Source: Azolla caroliniana | Lineage: Eukaryota; Polypodiophyta | NCBI GenBank assembly: GCA_043228905.1 | Contig: JBHGNT010000009.1 | Coordinates: 20,708,001 to 20,772,000, forward strand | Direction of reading: 5' to 3' | DNA length: 64,000 bases | Part shown: one piece after another, positions 18,720 to 31,733 of the stretch | How positions within the stretch are numbered: the first letter of the stretch is position 1 | How the letters are laid out: the number at the start of each line of letters is the position of its first letter | Notes under the pieces: model-generated | Seen by the model: only the letters and a program-made list of their open reading frames with translations | What the model was told of the DNA's origin: nothing | Databases searched by the model: none | Position numbers and translations under genes: made by a program

Positions 18720-21700
18720 TCAATAGGCAGCTGGATAACCATCTTTTCTAAAATCGCTTACAGCTATAAGCTTCCCACTACTCGCCAACATTTTCCCACT
18801 TAGTGCTTTGCTATGGCACATTAGCTCCACCTTCTCCTCTATTATCAAATGTGCGATGCCACCAGTTGTCCCAGTCGTGATATGTCCCTTACTTTCTAGG
18901 TACTTGACCACGTCTTCTTTTTCCTTAACCACTTCCTCGTTTACCGTTGTCCAATCTTCGTAATCCAATACATCCGGCATCAACTAAAGAAGACAAATAT
19001 GAGTGACCTATTTGCATATATATTATATGTGCACACATTATCCATATTCACGTTTTGTAAATTCTACTTTGAACATTTAGTTGTCCCATATTCCCTAATG
19101 TAGTTTCTTTGAGCTTTCTGACAAAACTTTTGCATGAATGATTCTCACCCTTGCCCTCTAACACAAGAGTTCAACTCCAACTCCCCTAACCTCTTCAATT
19201 AAAATAGAAAAAATGAAGTATATAAATACCCGATGATGAAGCCTTGGATTTGTTATAGATGCTAGAGGTCCATATCCTTTCCAAAACATGTCTAGAAAGA
19301 CTTGTATTGTTGTAGTTATGATCTTTGTTCCTCCACTTCCTCCAAGAGCTCCTAAAAATCCCCCATCCTAAGCATCTCAAACAAACAAAACATATGAAAT
19401 CCGGTATAGATACTTTGGCTTTATATGTTAGGAGTTGAGTTCATTTCAAACATATATAAAGTTCGAGAATAATAAAAAAAACTCCGTCATACTTGCCTTG
19501 AGAACGATAATAGGAGACATGGATGATAAGGGACGCTTGAAGGGTTGGATAAAGTTATTGGGTGCAGGTGGCGAGTCTCCGGGGTCACTAGTAGGTACTG
19601 AGAAATCATCCATTTCATTGTTCAATACTATGCCTGTAGACCTCGATATGAATTTCGCCCCAAACTTTTCGTTCACCGTAGTAGTCAGGGACACAACATT
19701 ACGATCTTCATCAACGACATTGAAATGGCAAGTGCCATGGTCATCAACTTGATCCCATCTGATTAAATCATCAAAAACCCATCCATCGAAAAACCATGAG
19801 TTGCTTTAAAGTCCTTGGATTAATTATACTAGGCATGCTTTGCTTTCAAGCATAGGAAACCTCTTAAAATTCACACGTTAACACTTTGTTCTAACTTTCC
19901 GGTGGTCCACAGTGCACACTAAACTAAAACTAACTGTTCCCGTAACACGGTACCCAAAAGATGGGGGCCAAAGGCAACAAATTACCACTCTGTAGAATAT
20001 TGAAAGAAAACAATGCATGTAGTGAATTGTCATGTGGGGAAGACCAAGGTTTATGTTAACTCACATGGATCCATAGTAAGGGGGAGGGAAGGTGTGGTCA
20101 TCATCGATGAGCTTCTGTAGCTCCGATGCGAATGTCGAATTGAGCATATTCAAGAGCACCTCCTGTACGTCGACAAAATCGGGGTCACCCAAGTACATAC
20201 GAGCCGCAAATGCATGCTTGAATGCCTCGACCATACGATGCAAGCCCAATGATCCATTCACGGCTTCTCGAGGGTTGGGATATGCAGCCAAGATGTTGAG
20301 CACCTGATTTTCAAGCCCTAAAATTTGATGCTTTTGTGGAGTGTACATAAAGCATAAACCCTACTTATGTATGTATGTATGATATGTGTGTATGTGTGTA
20401 TGTATGTATGTATGTATGTATGTATGTATGTATGTATGTATGTATGTATGTATGTATGTATGTATAGAGAGGGTGAGGGAGATGGAGAATCTTTGTCTTA
20501 CCATGGCCAAGCTTGCACCTCCTGAAGATGGTGGAGGCATAGCATATATAGTCAAATCGAGAATGTCGGCCACAATGGGGTCACGGATTTGGACACGATA
20601 GGATGCGAGATCATCGAGGGTTAGAATGCCTCCCTTGTCTCGCACATCCTTCACTAGGTTATCCGCGATGGGGCCTCGGTAGAAGGCCTCGGGCCCTTGG
20701 TAAGCTATGGCGCGCAACGTGTTGGCCAAAGTTGTCCGGACGCACACGTCTCCGGCTCGAAGCAAGGTCCCATTGGGAGCAAACACTTCTCGCAATCCCT
20801 GGTCTGCGAGGATGTCTTCCGCGGATGAGTTGAGCGAGCTTGCGAGGTATTTGCTGACGGTGAACCCTAGTTCGGCTAGCTCAATGGCAGGTTCTATTAG
20901 GGTATGCCATGGCAGGATGCCATGCCTTTCCCACATTAGATGTAGACCGGCTACCTCACCTGGCACAGCCACGGAAAGCCCTCCTTTGGTCTGCGATTCA
21001 GCATCTTCAGAATACATGTCCTGTCCGGGATCTCGTGTGGTGTTAGGGTAAGTGAATTCAAGGGATTTTAAGACATTTTGTTTGGCATCATGGATGGAGC
21101 TTCTGTTTTGTATCACGAGATGTGATACCAGATCTATGTGTATAACATGCGTTTGTTTCTTGTGAATTCAAGGTATTTTAAGACATTTTTTGCAGGTATT
21201 GTGGAAGTAATCCAAGGGGTCATGGATGGGAGCTTCATTTTTGCATCACGAGGTGTGATAATACCAGAGATCTAGGGGAGGGTATATATACATACAATGA
21301 TTGGAGATCTACCAATTGTGGTATGTATATAACATGAGTTTGTTTCTTGTGATTTCAAGGTACTTTAAGACATTTTCTTGGGATTTTTTAAGACATTTTT
21401 GCAGGTATTGTGGCAGTAATCCAAGAGATAGATCATGGATGGGGGAGCTTCAAATTTTTTTTTGTATCACGAGGTGTGATACCAGAGATCTAGGGGAGGG
21501 TATATATACAATGATGGTGGTGACTGACCTCAGAAGCGGCGGCAGGGGCGACTTCTCGGAAGTCATAGGCAATGGTGATTCTTGGGGATGAAGCCGAAGA
21601 AGAAGAAGAAGAAGAGCCATGGAACAGGAGAAACCCACCCCCACCGATGCCACTCACCCCGGGGCATACAACTCCTATGCACAGGGCTATGGTCACAGCC

Positions 21701-22011
21701 GCATCGGCTGCATTCCCGCCCCGTTCCGACATGATCTGTTTCCCGAGCTCCGAGCACCGCTCATCCTCCGATGCTACCGCCCCCTTCCATCCTTCCGCTA
21801 CACGGGAGATGCCCCCCGAGGAACTGTCAATGGCTTCTTCATCGATTATGCCCCGGCCGCGAAGAAGACCGACTCGTGAGCCTCGGGTAAGCGAGGATTC
21901 TCTTTCCGCGAATCCCTGCGCGTCGACGACGAAGAAGAAGAAGAAGAAGAAGAAGATGCTGATGATGATGATGATGAAGATGAAGATGAAGCTCCTGTAA
22001 TGAAGTGCCAT
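18720..22011 (-). CDS. GGT: Gamma-glutamyl transpeptidase / glutathione hydrolase, 6 exons
   Basis: The predicted 634-residue enzyme cleaves the gamma-glutamyl bond of glutathione and its conjugates, in the apoplast or vacuole. Exons (minus): 22011-21529, 21020-20502, 20303-20065, 19758-19497, 19367-19230, 18983-18720; phases join cleanly. Start ATG at 22011 (GCTATGG context) was chosen because the frame opens upstream only with GTG. The N-terminus is an Ile/Phe-rich hydrophobic segment, a signal peptide or anchor. Family motifs: GGNAADAAV, SGIGGGGF, GGLSVAVPGE, the nucleophile T423 in HGTCHF at the autocleavage site, STGIVLNNEMDDF, RPLSSMSP and GALGGSGG. Intron 4 has a GC donor (AAG|GCAAGT). 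The length is somewhat above the 570-600 of known plant enzymes, mostly at the N-terminus. Confidence 0.93.
20367..20465. repeat. ATGT microsatellite in GGT intron 2
   Basis: A long tandem array of ATGT with one interruption near 20381-20400, within the intron between exons 2 and 3 of the GGT gene. Confidence 0.95.
21052..21515. repeat. Imperfect tandem repeats filling GGT intron 1
   Basis: Three related units start near 21052, 21162 and 21349. Each has TCAAGG(T/G)A-TTTTAAGACATTTT, CATGGATGG, AGCTTC, CACGAGGTGTGATA and CCAGA(GATCTA). The last two also share GGGGAGGGTATATATACA. The intron has evidently grown by repeated duplication. Confidence 0.8.
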
Positions 22012-22086
22012 AGCTACACACAGCACCTATATTGGGGGGAGCTCTGCCTTTACCTGTCCACCTGCTTTTGTGGATTGATCTGTGCT

Positions 22087-22089
<3 letters not shown>

Positions 22090-22130
<41 letters not shown>
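22090..22130. repeat. CT microsatellite upstream of GGT
   Basis: About 20 CT units (GA on the gene strand) 80 bp upstream of the GGT start, likely in the 5' UTR or core promoter. GA-rich leaders are common in plants. Confidence 0.85.
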
Positions 22131-22132
<2 letters not shown>

Positions 22133-22499
22133 CCTACCTTCCGGATTGATCTGCTGCCCTCCCACCATTCTCTCGCTATCAGTGTCACTGTCACTGTTGC
22201 TTTCTGCTTTTTCTGGCTTTTCATTTGGGCCGAATGGTGGGCGGGCCCAAAAGTACGTATGTCCGAAGGACAGCAGGGCCTGTCTGTCTCTTTGTCCGAA
22301 CCCTGCCGGACATCTCTCGGGAAAGAGCCCGGGCCCTGGACCTAAATGCTAATCCCCCCTAAACCCTCGTCCATGATCGGAAAGGCCTATTTACACCCGA
22401 ACCCGTTCCGTTCACCTTCATGAATATGTACATACAATGTCCGTGCACAAAACAAGTCCCTCGTTCATAGAGAGAGTGAGAAAGAGAAAGAGGCCAAAT
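22131..22499. other. Upstream region of GGT
   Basis: Fairly GC-rich sequence without a recognisable gene. It is likely the GGT promoter region, given its position and composition. Confidence 0.35.
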
Positions 22500-22700
22500 G
22501 GATAGATGTAACTCAGTTGGTAAGGTTGCCCAATGGAGAGAGACTATGAGGTCATGGGTTCAACCCTTACATGCCACTAGTAAATTAAGATATATTTGTA
22601 TATTTATGGAATAATAAAGAGGTGAGAAATTGGGTTTCAAACCCAATACATAATGATAATAGTGTAACAATTTACCACTAGGGTAAGCTAATCACAAGAG
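22500..22700 (+). mobile_element. Composite tRNA-like SINE, copy 1
   Basis: The left half on the plus strand has an A box (GTAACTCAGTTGGTAAGG, near 22508-22524) and a B box (GGGTTCAACCC, 22556-22566). The right half is inverted: B box GGGTTTCAAACCC near 22632-22644 and, beyond it, CTTACCCTAGTGGTAAA on the minus strand. The same two-part layout recurs at 44695-44880, so it is a dispersed repeat and not a chance match. Confidence 0.7.
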
Positions 22701-22866
22701 AAAGAGAGACAATATGCGTGTTTGAGAATCTCACAATCGTGCTTGCAAACACATTTCCCCATCTCACAATCGTGCTTGCAGACACATTTCCCCGCACTCA
22801 CATAAACTTGAATTTGTTACACTTTCTCGCAGCATTCGTGTTAGTGTCTATGGCTTCTGCAAAAGC

Positions 22867-23098
22867 GGTTTATGTATCTTACCAAAATACCACTGGCTCT
22901 ATGGTGCAAAATTTAACATATTATCATTTGTTTTCCCCTAAACACTAATTCAATTATTCATAGTGGGAGTCTGGAGACTATTGAAGAGGTTTATGTATCT
23001 TACCAAAATACCACTGGCTCTATGGTTCAAATTTTAACATATTATCATTCGTTTTTCCCTAAACACTAATTCAATTATTTATAGTGGGAGACTATTGT
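22867..23098. repeat. Two-copy tandem duplication, period 121
   Basis: The unit starting GGTTTATGTATCTTACC at 22867 is repeated at 22988 with few changes. No coding content is seen. Confidence 0.9.
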
Positions 23099-23501
23099 GG
23101 TTGGCTTGAATAAATTAGCCTTCATACAATCACATTAATGTGGATTTACATTAGACAACATAATCACACTCAAAATTTATATGATTATGAGTGGTATTGT
23201 AGGCTTGATATTATGACTCTTGCAATTTGGGCAACAACTTCTGAGTTCTCACAACAATGAGCAATATGGAGTATCAAGTTTGAATTATTATATATTGTGC
23301 AATCTTATATGGCAACAATGGAAGAAAACAATTTTATAGGGTCAAATTTATTTCTAAATTCAAATGTAGATTGTTCCTACTTAACACACATGATGTAATG
23401 AGAATGGATGTCTACACTAAAATTTTGACACTATTGAGAGTTTGTGCAATGAGAGCTTCAAAGTATGGTCCTTTATCTCGAAACAATTGGGAGGTTAACT
23501 T
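23099..23501. other. Intergenic, 3' of the lipase gene
   Basis: AT-rich, no gene seen. The lipase 3' UTR should lie at its right end. Confidence 0.4.
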
Positions 23502-25435
23502 CTAAATATCATTCAGAGGTTCTGGTTTAGGAAATCTGCTTTCGTCACGATCTGGGAGATACCAAGACCCATCATCCCTTTGCACCATCCCTTTGTATGG
23601 GACTTGCCACCAAGACTCGGGGATCAAGTAATCATCTCTCAATAAGTCACGTGACTTGTTCACGAGGGACAAATCTCGATTTACTTCGAGCTTAAAAGGC
23701 TTTCCCACACCATGTGTCCCTGCCACCATGTGCAAGTATCCCTCCAAATTGTGCAAATCTACTTTACTCTGGAAAACCAACAACATTAATGATTAAATGG
23801 CGTACGATTTTAGATGCTCTAAACAATGTGCTATATTGAGAAAATCTTAAAATGGTTCATACACATTGACTAGTATGAAATAGGGAGTTAAGGGCCATGG
23901 GATTTTAGATGCTCTAAACAATGTGTTATATTGAAACAATCGATTTGAGGGACAAGGTTTACTTTTGATTTCTTGAGGTGAGGCGAATCTGCCACGTTAA
24001 ACATGATTTCCTCTCCAATATCTCTATATCCAACGATCCAAGGAGGATATGTTGTTACCAAATCATCCTTACTTTGAACCTTGAGCACTCTTATGTCTTT
24101 TAAACTTTCAAACTTCTTTTTAAAGTCAGCATCACCAACCCTAGGGCATGCGAACACAATCGCTATCACTAGGTTGGTTTCTCTACCTTTCCTCAAATTG
24201 ATGCCATTTAGGCCAATGTCAAATGCATTGATTGTTGCCAATGCTACACCTAAGCTATGTCCGGATATGGTAATGCTCACATCCTCGTGTATGTACTTCC
24301 TCAACTGATACCTAACCTCATTCAAGGCCTTGACTCCATAACAAGTTCCAAATATATGAGCTCAAACCATTTTTCATGAAAAAAGATTAGAGAAAAAAAC
24401 AAATGAGCTTTTTAAATATTATGCAAGTCTTTAAATAACTTCCCAAAAATATTAACAATATATATATATATATGTATAACTCTTATATCAACTAGCAATG
24501 CTAATTGTTACATGGTCTCTTGCACTATTGGTTGTGAAAGGAGATCGAGGGTCACGAGAAGTGTACAGGGCGAGCCAACCACGCACAACCTGGGGTTGGC
24601 CCTCGTCTTTCTTAATCAACCCTCTTGACAATGACGACTTGGGAAGTAGCGGTGTGATGTTTGCTTGGCGAAAGTCAAAATCTTGTATCCATTCTAGAGG
24701 GCGAATTGTACCTCGCCACACAACGACAATGTCAAGCCGCCCAAGCCGTGTTTTGGTGGCCTCATCGGTTGACACTGCCACATAACCAATCCAATTGGAT
24801 TGTTTTGACCATGGCTCCCGTGAGCGTGAGTGCATCATCACAAGTTGAGGCATGTCAATTGAGCAACATGCATACAAGTACCTCACGATTTTGTAGCCGA
24901 AGGGAGGAGCATCATTGCCTTTAACTAAGCCTACTTTCTCGAAGAACTCATCCTTGGAGAATTTGCATGTCCCAGTATACTTGGAGTGTTCATCGGTATC
25001 AAATGAGTTGTAGCAAGCCTGGGCCAACTCACCATAGTGGAGGATGTTTTTCCTAAGGTCAATGTCAAGTGGGTCAAGGAGCCCGTTCCATTGGTTAAGA
25101 CCATGGAGATCTTTCCACCTTTGGGTTAGTTGGCTAGTAGTTGATGGTCTTTCAAGTGTAGCATTGGTTTTATTAATCACCTCCAAGTTTTCATTATCTT
25201 GATCTTCGTTAGGTTTAGTATTATTATAGATAGTTTGAGAGGAAGCATGAGGGCATGTGACTATGGAATTTGGGCCAAATTTACTGTAGTCACTCCTAAT
25301 GAAGTTTTGAGAGATATAACGATGGCTAAATTTGGCGTGATATAAATCCTTCTCAATGTTATAATGTAAATTCACCATGTGGCTAAGGTTGTTAGGTCGG
25401 CTAAATAAATAAAAGGTTGAACACATGCTAACCAT
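23502..25435 (-). CDS. DAD1-like class 3 lipase / phospholipase A1, 3 exons
   Basis: Exons (minus) 25435-24512, 24328-23963 and 23768-23502 join in phase 0 to give 518 residues. The first half holds RWKDLHGLNQWNGLLDPLDIDLR and YGELAQACYNSFD, typical of plant PLA1 enzymes that release acyl chains from glycerolipids. The lipase box is G331-H-S333-L-G335. The acid residue is probably in SKDDLVTTYPP (relatives have DxVPxxP, here V-T). The His is in LHNLEGYLHMVAG. VVWRGTIRPLEWIQDFDF is the oxyanion-side motif. The N-terminal 100 residues are not conserved and could hold a plastid transit peptide, but I cannot confirm it. Start ATG at 25435 is the first in the frame. The CT run just upstream is likely 5' UTR. 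Confidence 0.92.
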
Positions 25436-25716
25436 TTTCTCTCTCTCTCTCTAGTAATCTCTCTCTATTGAATTTACATGTATGCATACATGTGCTATAT
25501 ATAGTAAATATACGTATGTACATACGTTAAGAGTATCATTTCCAATCAAAGAATAGGTTAGAAGGTGAAGAGACACTAATGTAACTCTTTCTTTCATGCA
25601 TATTATTTGTTCTCCTCGTATCCCCAACACTGTGAAAACACCGTTTGCCATATGAAACTCCTGATTAATTTAATTCCAAATGACATTCTTTTTGACAACT
25701 TATGTTCTCCATGTGT
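25436..25716. other. Upstream region of the lipase gene
   Basis: A CT run at 25440-25465 directly upstream of the start codon, then AT-rich sequence. This is the probable promoter and 5' UTR of the lipase gene. Confidence 0.4.
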
Positions 25717-25947
25717 ACATTCTATGCTAATATTAATCACAACAAAGAATAAGACTTGAGACGTGTTTCAAGTTTCAACCCCATCTAGCTTCCATACTAT
25801 GTTGACTTTATTTATTTTCATCTTACTTTTTACATTCTATGCTTATATTAATCACAACAAAGAATAAGACTTGAGACATGTTTCAAGTTTCAACCCCATC
25901 TAGCTTCCATACTATGTTGACTTTATTTATTTCCATCTTACTTTTTA
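25717..25947. repeat. Two-copy tandem duplication, period 115
   Basis: ACATTCTATGCT(A/T)ATATTAATC starts both units, at 25717 and 25832. The units differ at only a few positions, so the duplication is recent. Confidence 0.92.
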
Positions 25948-28040
25948 CATGTGGTTTTAATCATTTTGATAATCCATTTGTTTGGAGGGAATATGGACTT
26001 AAATAAAACACGCACGCAACACATGCACTCATTAATTGAAACGAAAAAGCTACGTGTTCATACATTATCATGATGTGGCAAAACTTTTAAGGTTTATTGT
26101 ACATTTGTTAACTAGCTTCAGTTGAGCACATCTGTGCATTTTGTGCGCACATTAACTAAATTTGCATGTGTACACACATATGTGTGTTTGCTAACTTGAA
26201 AATAAGACATTATATTTGTATTCAATATCATGAGATTTGTAAACCTAATATTTTGCAATCTTAATATTGGATGCTCACAATATTGCCAAATGCAAATTAA
26301 TAAAATATGATAAATTTTGGTATCATTGGAATAGTAAATTAAGGGAGTGCAACGAAAGTTTTGTTTATTAGTAGTTATCAATGATCATATATGTTAGTAG
26401 CCCCAATGTAGTTGACAACTTCTCTTTTTGTCTTAGACACAAGTAACAAGAGTGTAGATGATGGAACAATCCCACACAACCACCTCAGAGTGGTTCTCAC
26501 AAAAAACACCATGAGTAAGCCATGAGCTCCACAAAACACAAAGATTGTGTTAGCGATTTGCAAGTTTGTGTGGCAAAGGTATTTTAAGAGAGATTAGAAC
26601 TATATCAACAATTTTTTTGTCCTTAAGTTTTTGTTTAGTTTTAGTGATTCTTCACATTTTCCTCGGTTAATTAAAATGTCATTGTCCTTATGTCCCAATC
26701 ATCCTTCTTTCTTTTTATCTTAATAATTAGTGCTTTCCTTCATTGTTTTTTCTTTTGCTATTGTATTTGCTTAAGTAGTAAGCATTATTGGCTAATTGAT
26801 GATTAAACATGGAAAACAATTATTCTGATCTTTCAATTGAACAACTACACTAAGGTGGGTGATCGGAGCGATGCTCCTAGAAATGCAATTATTACTAGAG
26901 GAACGAAAAGAGGTTCACAATGGCCTATTAATGTAATCTTTTAAACTAGAACTTAATAAGGCATGAGAAAGTAGAGTATAGAGAACAAAACATGGGGACA
27001 TAAACATCACCTAATGGTAGAGGGATTAAAAAGCTTCCACCCATCAACAAGGACAACAAAATGTGAAGCATAGGGTGCCCATGTTGTTCCCTAATGCATG
27101 TAGGACCATCCTTGAGACAAGAAAATGCGAGCATAGAAGGTTGAAACCACCTAGAACTCACAACATCCCTCTAGTCCTTCAAACACTTCATACCTTAGTA
27201 CTAGTAGATAGAAAGAGAAGGACATCGATACCTTCCCAAATGCATTTTCAAATAAGAAAGCTCGTATATCATTTTATGGGCACTATGACACTTACAAGTA
27301 TATCTAACAATTTAAGTAAATCACACGGGAGTACTAAAAAATCTTTGTTACGATGAGAGTAACCTTTTTTCGCCTTACCTTGGAGGACCAAGCTAGCGAT
27401 GGATTTCAAATTACTCCAAACAAGTTTGGAATGATTTCCTTTGCGTAAAGGGGAAAATTCTAACCAAAGAGGAACGAAATGGAACCTAGTACACAGACTA
27501 TTCTTCTTCAAATAGGAACCGAAAGAGATAGTCAGGGATTTCGTTAATGGATTATATTATCCCATCCTACATCATTTCGTTATAGGTAGCCTATGTCAAA
27601 CTTTTGTTGATGCATGCACAATGTTTTTGATACTTAAATATTCAAGACAGGGGTTTAAACCTCCTAGGCGCATCATCTCCCAACCCTCATATCCACCACT
27701 GACTCTTAAGAGAGTAGAGTGACCATCAAGATACATTATATGCTTATACATCATAGATAACTTGAAACACTACTTATCCACTCAACGGGAGGGTTGGAAG
27801 AAACCCTTAGAACACCCATGTTGGCACACCTTGTACCAAGAATGTTGTACTTGTGATCTTACCACAACAACCATTACCTAAAGTTGTGCCCTGTCTTGTT
27901 AAGCTTGAGTAAGAATATATGGACAAGTCTTAGGTCAAGGGGTAGTTCCAAGATACATAGGGAATGAGAACTAAGCTAAATATGAGAGTGGGGAAGAAGA
28001 AAGAGTTGTCATGTTACACTAAAATAGGAAGCATCTATCT
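25948..28040. other. Gene-poor intergenic DNA
   Basis: AT-rich. Short frames on the minus strand between 26946 and 27511 have no family match I can name; they may be eroded TE coding sequence. Nothing else is recognisable. Confidence 0.35.
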
Positions 28041-28410
28041 AGTGCAAATGTTAAGAAATAACTCTAGAGATTAGAAATGGGGACATGGTTAGCAAGTGTT
28101 CTCCATTGAACAAGACTACTATTCTTGAAATGCTACCGGAGCTTTTTACTTTGGGATCAAAAAAAAATCGAACATCTTACATCATCCCCTAGGCCATGAG
28201 CTCTGATTGTGGAAGTGACCACTTAGTGCAAATGTTAAGAAACAACTCAAGAGATTAGAAATGGGGATATGGTTAGCAAGTGTTCTCCATTGAACAAGAC
28301 TACTATTCTTGAAGTGCTACCTGAGCTTTATGACACTTTGGGATCACAAAAAAATCAAACATCTTACATCATCCCTGATGCCATGAGCCTTGATTGTGAA
28401 GTGACCACTT
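28041..28410. repeat. Two-copy tandem duplication, period 184
   Basis: Units begin AGTGCAAATGTTAAGAAA at 28041 and 28225 and share ATTAGAAATGGGGA, CTCCATTGAACAAGACTAC and CATCTTACATCATCCC. Confidence 0.9.
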
Positions 28411-28600
28411 GGTCCCTACAATATACAAACCAATATGCACACTGAAGTTAAACTTCTTTAATTACCAATGACCATATGGTTACCGAGTGAATGAGTGAGT
28501 GTGTGTGTGTATGAGTGTGCTAGTGAGAAACATGGTCAACAATATAATCATGATCATTAATATCATAATAATACTTATCATGAACATCATCGTCAACAAC

Positions 28601-28745
28601 AATAACATCACAACATGGTCTTATGGGTTGTAAAGGTTTTGGAATGATCATTAACATTTTTCTAATCAATGAACAATAACATTACAACACGGTCTTATGG
28701 GTTGTAAAGGTTTTGGAATGATCCTTAATGTTTTTCTGATCAATG
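28601..28745. repeat. Two-copy tandem duplication, period 74
   Basis: AATAACATCACAACATGG... at 28601 and AATAACATTACAACACGG... at 28675, both followed by TCTTATGGGTTGTAAAGG. Confidence 0.9.
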
Positions 28746-29210
28746 CTCCCATTAGTAGTCCCCAATCGCCACCCTCATCATCAATAGGGAGGTGGTTTTG
28801 AATGTTGCCATTGATGATTGTTCTAATGTTGTGATTAGTGAGGCTACCAGCAATGTCCTTGACAATACCAAGTGAGTATTAAACATGGCAACTAATGCCC
28901 ATTCTAGTTAAACATGGCAAACACCATATTGGTACCAAACCCTAAGCCTTAAGGAGCTCACTTTTCCACATATAGGGGCTTATTCTTTTCACATTGTATC
29001 CATCATCCTCGTACTCTAGTTGATTGGACTTGGGGCCAACTCATTCCTCTTTGGTCAAATTTGGTTCCACATGGCATGTGTCAAGTGTAATTGACAATAC
29101 AACCACATCAAGTTCTTTGAGGGACAAGACAAAGATGAAGGTCCCAATGAGTTCCATGGCCACTTTGGTCTCTATCACTCAACATCTCTTCATGCCAAAA
29201 ACATCAATAT
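28746..29210. other. Intergenic DNA
   Basis: No gene seen. It probably belongs to the same eroded retroelement area as the next entries. Confidence 0.3.
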
Positions 29211-29425
29211 GCTCAATTCTCACTATGGATGAAGTGCTTATGTGCTCTTACAAAATCCCCGCTATTATCTAACTTTTTGTTATGCGATACTGCTAGCTCG
29301 CCAAATAGTGTGTTTCCGCTATTGATGCTCAACTCTCATTATGGATGAAGTTATGTGCTCTTACAAAATCCCCGCTATGAGCTAACTTTTTGTTATGTGC
29401 TACTGCTAGCATCGCCAACTCCGCT
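29211..29425. repeat. Two-copy tandem duplication, period 116
   Basis: Units starting GCTCAATTCT (29211) and GCTCAACTCT (29327) share CTTACAAAATCCCCGCTAT and TAACTTTTTGTTATG. The second copy overlaps the end of the copia remnant. Confidence 0.85.
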
Positions 29426-30010
29426 AGTTCTTGATTGGCCCACTCCGCTAGCTCTTCTTCCGCTATTGTTAGCCACCGTACTCCAAGTCCTCTTCTAAAC
29501 TTCTCCTGCTTGTCCACTCTTAGCGCCTTTGTAAACATATCCACAATTTTGTCGTCTTATTTTACACACACAAGATTAATGTCACCAATAAGAACCCGTT
29601 CTCTCTAATCAAGTGATTATTAGATGTATTTCAATATGCTTTGTGCGTGCATGAAACACAAGGTTCTTGGTGCTTTGATCCCTAGATCAAGTAGAAGATG
29701 CTTCAGTCAAACAACTTCACAGGCAACAATTGTAGCTCGTCTATATTCTGCTTTTGTGTTGGAGAGTGCAACCATTGGTTGCTTCTTCTTGCTCCACTAA
29801 TCGATCTTCAATATGTTGGGCTTCAAACCCACTCAACCCAATTGGTGTGAATGCATCATACCAAACTCCAAACTCCATGGTGGACTTTGGATGCCTCAAG
29901 ATCCTTTTTACACAATCTAGATGGGGCTCTGGAGGGTTCTACATGAACTGATTCACAAGTCCCACCCCATAGCTCAGATTTGGGTGGGTGATCCTGAGAT
30001 AGATCAATCC
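29329..30010 (-). pseudogene. Ty1/copia pol 3' end, degraded
   Basis: On the minus strand, MDMFTKALRVDKQEKFRRGL (29544 down) matches the conserved C-terminal end of copia RNase H. Further upstream on the same strand, at 29650-29960 in shifting frames, I read pieces such as QFMQNPPEPHLDCVKRILRHPKST and EFGVWYDAFTPIGLSGF. These are the RT-to-RNase H region of copia elements, where yxxDADWAG would follow. Many stops and frame changes make it a relic. No LTR was found. Confidence 0.72.
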
Positions 30011-31733
30011 ACTCATGATCTTCCTATAGATCAATCCTGAGATAGATAAAGAGGTTGAATCCTCCCATAAGTTTCATTCTTCAACGATAAACATTGAGAC
30101 AAGATCGTCAAATGTGGGAGCATTCTCCCTTGTCAATATTGTGGCCCTAGGTCGCGAAAGCATACCTTTGCTCTATCCTCATCATCTACTACTACATCGA
30201 TGGACGCTAGCAATTCACATATGATCTTGATGGTGAGCGCATAAGACATAATCACCAATCGCCATCATCCCCTTCTTGATTGTGTGTCAACTCATTCTTG
30301 AGTTACAACAACCTCCTTGCACCATGTTGGCAAGAAAGACTTTGATGAGGTTGAGGTTGTCCCATGATGCCTTTGGGGATGTTGTGCTTTGAATGTGTCC
30401 TGACCATGGCATCTAATATGTTCATCAATAGCCACGAGAGGACCTTCCTTGAAACCTCCTTGATGCATCAATTTATCAATTCTTCTTCCAAGATCTTTGA
30501 ATCATAGACACCCTCGTTCATGCATGATTCAATTTATCAATTCTTTTTCCATGTCTTGGACAATAAAACCAGTCACTTACTCCACTTGGGGCTATGTCTC
30601 AAATCATGCCACGTTCGTAAACTCAACTTGAATCCCATGTGCACTTTTAGAGTAGCTCGTGATGTGATTCTCACGAATATTATCAACACGAGAAGAGGGA
30701 GGAAGAAAAAGATCAAACTATCATGAGACAAGATATGGGGACAAAACAAGAAGTTTTGATCTTGAATGACCTATGTCAACTACAACGAAGACCCCCAATA
30801 TATAATGAATAGGTCATGCTTGAATTAATTGACATGCAATCGTAGAGCCTCCCATCTGGCAACCCACAAATACATCCTCTCTCAACCTTACAAACACATG
30901 CTCTGATTCCTTGCATTAGTTAGATATCAAGTTCAATGGTCTTGATCATGAGCTCACCTCGAAACAACCAACAAAGACATACTCTCATGTATGCCAAGTA
31001 GGCCACTCATTGGTTCAACACACAAGATGTGTTCGGAGGGGGTTTCCACAACAAAACATATTTGTGTCTTCGTTAAACCAATAGAGATCTTCTTTCCATG
31101 CGAACCCAATTTCCATTTGTTATTACTTGGGCCAATTTGCATTGATTTAAATTTTCGTTTTCCACACAAGTGTATTTGATTCTGGTTCAAGATCAAAAGA
31201 AAGGATTTGATGAATAGGTGAAAAATAAGAAAAAAAGAAAACTATTCTAATTTTTCATGACCAACGTGATTTGAACATGCATCTCCAAATTCCACTTGGA
31301 GCAAGTCAAAAGAATGAAATGGAATTTACTTATCATCATCTTGTTGCACCCAATTGGCAATTTTCTTTCAGATTCTAGTGATTTTCCTTCGTCAAAATTC
31401 ATTGCTACATATTTGTTTGGTCACTTCACTTTGGTATGCACACAAGTCTCTGAAGTTCTTCACATGGAATGGTATGATGTGTGTACCATTCTAAAAACCA
31501 AATAAACCCTAATAGTGATAGGTCGCTACTTTCTATTTAGGGTAGCTCGAAAACGAATTATGTGGCAATTTGATGTAAAGCTCATATGACCTACTAACTT
31601 TCTTAATTTTAAAATGGTTGTGGTTACTGATACAACTATTTCTATCATACAAATGAATTATTGTAGATAGTTGTTGTCAAGATGAGGGACAATAGTCAAA
31701 TGCCACATTACGATACCTTGAAGGAACAAGAAA
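30011..31733. other. Gene-poor intergenic DNA
   Basis: No convincing gene. Part of it may be more copia pol in decayed form. A short near-duplication (TTTATCAATTCTT with TCC beyond it) occurs at 30473 and 30533. Confidence 0.3.

Noticed and set aside
26946-27511. Minus frames resembling TE coding sequence
   Set aside because: Suggestive only; no motif is firm enough to name an element.
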